Shown piece after piece: positions 22,301-28,300 of a DNA stretch of 32,611 nt. How positions within the stretch are numbered: the first letter of the stretch is position 1; each line of letters opens with the position of its first letter. Where the stretch lies: assembly GCA_020426505.1 (NCBI GenBank), contig JAGQPX010000219.1, positions 1 through 32,611 on the forward strand, read 5' to 3'. The position numbers were made by a program, and so were the translations under genes. The notes below the pieces were generated by a model that was not told the origin of the DNA, searched no databases, and worked only from the letters and a program-made list of their open reading frames with translations. This DNA comes from Planctomycetaceae bacterium. GTDB taxonomy: Bacteria; Planctomycetota; Planctomycetia; Planctomycetales; Planctomycetaceae.

Positions 22301-25300
22301 GTTGGGGATGGGCATCTCCTTCACCTATCAGGTTGATGTCCAGGCCACGGCCCCCAACAACCCGCCCCTCATCACCACGATCCCGACCCAATACGCCTCG
22401 GCCGGCGACCTGTACGTCTACGATGCGGACGCCTTCGACCCCGATCCGGGAGACACGGTCACATTCAACCTGACGCTGCCGACCACGCTGCCCAGTGGAC
22501 TCACGTTCGACACCAACACCGGGCGTCTGGAATGGACACCCAGCGCAGCCGACGTCAATCAGTTGATCACCTTCCAGATCGTCGCCGATGACGGCGAGGC
22601 GACTTCCAGTCAGTGGTTTGATGTCGTCGTGACGCCACAAAATGTCGGTCCAACTGTCACGTTCATCCCCAATCAAACCATCACCGCCGGGACCACTTTC
22701 TCACTCAGTGTCAACGCCTCAGACAGTAACGGCGATACCCTCACCTATTCGCTCGATCAGGCCTCACAGAATCTTGGACTGAGCATTGGTGCAGCCACAG
22801 GTCTCATCACCTGGCCAACGGATCCTTCTGATGTCACGACAATCCCGCATCCGGTGACGGTCACCGTCAGCGACGGCCAATTGTCGGTCGACAGGTCGTT
22901 CAACCTCACCGTCAACGCAGACACCACCGGCCCCACGGTCACCATCACGCTCGACCGGGCCTCTGCCAACCTCGGCGAGACCGTCACCATCCTGGTCACC
23001 GCGATCGATGACGTGGCTGTGGCCTCGCGAACGCTCACACTCGTCAGCGTCACGCAGGGTGGCAACGTCATCCCCCTCAACGAAGGACTCGCCATTGACG
23101 TGCAGGGACGCGCCCGGCTGCTGCTCACGGAGGCACACCTCGGTGTGCTCACCTTCGCAGCGACCGCCAGCGATGATGTCGGCAACGTCGGGACGGCTGC
23201 CGATGTCACGCTCCCGGTGGTCGACCCCAGCGACGTCAACCCCCCCACCGCGCTCATCGCCTTCCCGACGGACGGACAAGTCCTCACCGAACCGGTCACG
23301 GTGATTGGCACAGCGGACGACGACGGAAACACGGCGGCCCTCTACTGGAAACTCACCGCCTATCCGGCAGACGGCACCGGTGCGGTCGTGATTGATGAGG
23401 GCTTCGGCGCCGTCGACAACGCCTCGCTGGGCGTCCTCGATCCGACCATCATGAGAAACGGCCTCTACGAGCTGCGGCTCACCGTGACGGACGACGGCGG
23501 CAACATCACCCGGAAATCCGTCTCCATCGAGGTCGACAGCCAGCTCAAACTGGGGGCCTTCGCCCTGTCGTTCGTCGACCTGCAGATCCCGGTCGTCGGC
23601 ATCCCCATCACGGTCACCCGCTCCTACAACACCCTCAACAGCTCCATCGAAGGCGACTTCGGCTACGGCTGGACGCTCGACCTCTCCAACACCAAAGTGC
23701 AGGTCAGCACGGTCGAAAGCACAGACCCCGGCCTGTTCGGCTACACCCCCTTCATCGACGGCACCCGCGTCGTCATCACCCTCCCGGACGGCAGCACCGA
23801 AGGCTTCACCTTCTACGGTCAGCCCGGCACCACCTTCGGCGGGGCCATCCTCGATTACGTCCCCACCTTCATCCCGGACTACGGCGTCACCAGCGAACTC
23901 ATCGTCGGCGGGGGCCCGTTCCGCAAAGAGATCAGCACGGGCGAATACTACGAACTGGAAACAGGCCGCACCTTCTCCCCGCAGGACCCCCACTTCGGCG
24001 GCTCGTACGTATTGCAATTGAGGAACGGCACCGAACTCGTCATCAACGCCCAAACGGGCGAACTCTCCTCGGTCGTCGACCTGAACGGCAACTCGATCAC
24101 CTTCACCGGCATGGGCATCGAGCACAGCTCCGGCAAGAGCATCAGCTTCGAGCGGGACTTCGCCGGCCGCATCACCAAGATCACCGACCCCAACGGCAAC
24201 TTCCTCACCTACGCCTACGACCAGATGACGGGCAACCTCATCAGCGTCACCGACCGCGTAGGCGCCACGACCCAGTTCACCTACCTCAACGGCGGCAACG
24301 ACCCCGAGCACTACCTCGATGAGATCATCGACCCGCTCGGCCGCGCCGCTGCCCGCACCACCTACGACGAACAGGGCCGTGTCGATTCGGTCACCGATGC
24401 CGACGGCCGCACCATCGTCTACACCTACGACGTCGCCGGCAAATCGCAGACCATCACCGACCAGCTCGGCCACACGTCATACGTCACCTTCGATGCCCGC
24501 GGCAACATTACCCGCGAGGTCGACCCGCTCGGCGGCATCATGACCCGCACCTTCGACCCGCAGGACAACCTGCTCACCGAGACCACCGTCATCGGCCTCG
24601 AAGACTCCACCGAGAACGGCGAGACCGACGACCTCACGATGACCTACGTCTACAACGATCAGAACGACCGTATCCAGACCATCGACGCCCGTGGCAACAG
24701 CACCTTCACCAGCTACAACGCCTACGGCCAGCCGACCTCCACGACCGACGCCCTCGGCAACTCCAGCACCAACTCCTTCGACAGCCGGGGCCTGCTCTCC
24801 CAAACCCGCGACCCGCTCGGCAACCTCACGTCGTTCACCTACGACGATCGCGGCAACTTGGGCACGGTCCGTGATGACGAGGCCAACACGCTCGTCACCA
24901 ACACCTACAACTCCTTCGGCGATGTCCTCTCGACGACCCCCGTCACCGGCCGCGTCACGCACTTCGCCTACGATGCCATCGGCAACCAGATCGCCTCCTG
25001 GCAGTTCGACGGCACCGGCCCGAATCAGGTCCAACTGCTGACCCTCACCACCTACGACGAACAAAACCGCGTCGTCGGCAGCAAACAGGCCACCCTCCCG
25101 GACGGCGAACACATCCTCACCAGCTTCGCCTCCGCGACCATCGACCCGCAGTACGTCGACTCGTCAACCAGCACCGTCTACAACCTCGCCGGGCAGGTCG
25201 CATCCACGACGGACCGCAACGGCTTCGACACGATCAACGTCTATGACCTCCGTGGTCAGCTGATCGAAACCCGCCGCGAGTCGCTTGATGAACTGGGCGG

Positions 25301-28300
25301 CACCGTCTGGCTGATCAGCCGCACCGCCTACGACGCCGCCGGCCGCGCCATTGCCCGCACGGGTCAGTACGTCGATGGCACCACCGATCCGATCGACGGC
25401 TCCGTCACCGAGTACGACGCTGCCGGCCGTGTGATTCGCACCGAGCAGGTGACCGATCTGGTGATCGACATCATCGGCTCCGGCGCCCTGCAGGAAGCCG
25501 TCCTCACCAGTCCCGGCACGGTCATCACCTCGTCCAGCACCACCTACGACACGTCCGGTCGAGTCACAGCGACAACAGACACGTACGGTCTGCAATCAGT
25601 AACGACATACAACTCGTTTGGAGAAGTGACCGAGTCACGTCGCCAGTCGATTGACGCGACAGGGGCCACGGTCTGGCTGGTCTCAAGAAAAGTCTACGAT
25701 GAGCTCGGTCGGGGTACGCATTCGACAGACCAATACATTGACGGCGCACCCGTCGTCTACGGCACGCAAACCCTGTACGACGAATTGGGCCGCGCGATCA
25801 AAACCATTCGTTTGGAAGGCGTCAATGTCGCCATCGATTCACAGACAGGCGATTCCACATTAACAGCCAGCGGAACTGTTCTCTGGGATACCGAGATGAT
25901 CTACGATGCCGACGGCAGAGTCGAAAAACAAATTGCCGCCGATGGGCAAGTGACAGAGTACGAATACGACTCTCTCGGCAGAAAAGTCGCCATGATCGGC
26001 ACTCCCGTCGAAATCGACGGTGTGACCGTCAGGCTGCGTAGCGAAACGGTTTACGATTCTCTCGGTCGTGCCTACCAGCAGCGGACCAACATCAAACAAT
26101 TCGAGGATGGAACCACGGATGACACGGATGTCCAAACGACGACATCAGAGTTTGACGAACGGGGGAACGTCGCAAAGGCGACGTTTGCTGACAGCACATT
26201 CATCGAATGGACTTACGACGAGTTTAACCGCCGGGCGACCGAAACCAACCAAGTTGGACTTACCCGAACGTACTCGTACGATGATCAGGGACGTCTCGCG
26301 AGTGTCACTCTGCCGGACTTCGATGGTAATACGCTAACTACGGATGACATTCCGGTTTACCATTACGTCTACGACGAATGGGGCAACCAGACGCTCCTGA
26401 TCGATCCACTAGGACGCGAGACCCGTTGGACTTACGACGAACAGGGCCGCGAATTGTCGCGGACGCTGCCGTTGGGCTTCGGTCCAGACGGCATCGAAGG
26501 CACGGCTGATGATGCGACGCTTCCAGAAGGCGACTTTGCCGAATCATTCGAGTATGATGAACGTGGTAGGCGGACCCTGCACGTCTCGTTCGAGGGGAAG
26601 GTCACACAGTTTGTTTACGATCCACTGACCGGTCGCCTCGACGAGCGACGTTTCTTTGACAATCTCACAGATTACGATGACGGGAACGGCACCCCGGCCG
26701 AAGTCTGGTCGCATCAATACGACGCCTTCGGCCGGGAAGTCGAGGTCACGCAAACTGAAGGAGCCAACGTACGGACCTTCAACCGTGAATTCGATGCTCA
26801 GGGCCGCATTACCAAAGAGTCGTCTCCCGAAGGAACCATCGCTTATGAGTACGACAACCTCAGTCGCCGAACTGCCACCAAGTCGCACGGACCAGACTTT
26901 GTCCCAGTCGACGGCGACGACTTCGAGCAGGTCACACGCTACACGTACGATGCTCTTAACAGGCTGGAAACGGTCGAAGTTACCGAACGCAATGACGTTC
27001 TGCTGACGATCAGCGAGATCACGACGTACGAGTACGATCTGCTCGGCAACCTCGCTGCGATGATGGCTGCCAATGGTGTGATTAGCGAGTATATTTATGA
27101 CAGTCTGAATCGTCTGGACACCCTGACGCATTTCCTTGACGACGGCACAGTCAACGGCACATACGATGCGGGAAGCGACACGTTGATTGCAAGTTTCGAT
27201 TACACGGTCAGGGACGACGGCAAACGTTCCGGCGTCACTGAAACCCTCGAGACCGGCAGCGGCACGCTCACCAATACGATCACATGGAACTACGACAATC
27301 TTGGTCGTCTCATCAGCGAGGAGTTCGATTCGACAGACAACAGTCTCGACTACTACCACGAATACGACTATGACCTCACCGGCAACCGCGAGGAATGGCG
27401 GAAGTACGACTCGCTCGGCGGCACACTGCAGGAGACAGTTACCTCCACGTACGATGCCAACGATCGCCTGAACACATCGGTCAGCTCGCTTGGCACCACG
27501 ACCACCTACTCCTACGACCTCACCCAGCAGACAGGCGAAGAGGTCAAGGACACGGTCACCCAGCAGCTCCAGTCCAAACGGATCATGGAGTACGATCTCC
27601 AAGGCCGCATGTCCGCCGTCATCAACGAGGTCTACACCAGTGGTAATCTCAGCAGCCGAGAACGGGTCGAGTACGACTACGATCACCGGAGCCATCGTGT
27701 CATTTCAATCTCAAGCAGCGATGCAGATCTCAACGGATCTTTCGAGACAGCCGGTGAGACGACCACGTATCTGGTCGATCACAACAATTTCACCGGTTAC
27801 CCACAAACAATCGTCGAGATCGCCAAGGACAGCACCGGCACCGAAACCAAGCGTGTTACCTACACGTTCGGCCACGACGAAATCAGCCAGACGACTGTAG
27901 ACGCCAGCGGCACCGAAACACTCACCTTCGGCCATGACGGACATGGAAACGTGAGGGTTCTCACTGACTTTGCAGCCACAGTGGCTCAGTTCCTGATCTA
28001 CGACGCCTACGGTCAATTGATTGCAATTCTGAACGGCAGCGGAACACACATCAGCGGCGGTAATGGAAATCTTGCAGACCTCGCAGCAGCGTTCACGAAT
28101 CTGCTAGCCAATGGGGAACAACACGACATCTCTACCGGGTTCTCCTACAACCGTGCACGTTGGCTTAATCACTCAACCGGTAGTTGGAACCGCGTCGACC
28201 CGTTCTTTGGAAACCTCCATGACCCACAGAGTTTCCACAAGAACATCTACGCACACGGCGACCCCATTAATGGGGACGATCCGTTGGGGTTGTTCACAAT

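Noticed and set aside
21246..22676. Antisense open frame of 476 codons
   Set aside because: Same reason: it mirrors the Ig-like repeats, and no ribosome site or recognisable motif was seen.
17871..22923. CRISPR-like or simple DNA repeat array
   Set aside because: The periodicity is about 280-300 bp, diverged at DNA level and coding for Ig-like domains; there are no short identical repeats with unique spacers.
22764..24473. Long antisense open frame (569 codons) on the minus strand
   Set aside because: It is a shadow of the giant gene's strong third-position bias. Its product is low-complexity Val/Gly/Asp/Glu-rich with no domain, and the opposite frame has clear Ig and Rhs motifs.
26544..27695. 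Antisense open frame of 383 codons
   Set aside because: It lies opposite clear YD repeats and is a by-product of codon bias.
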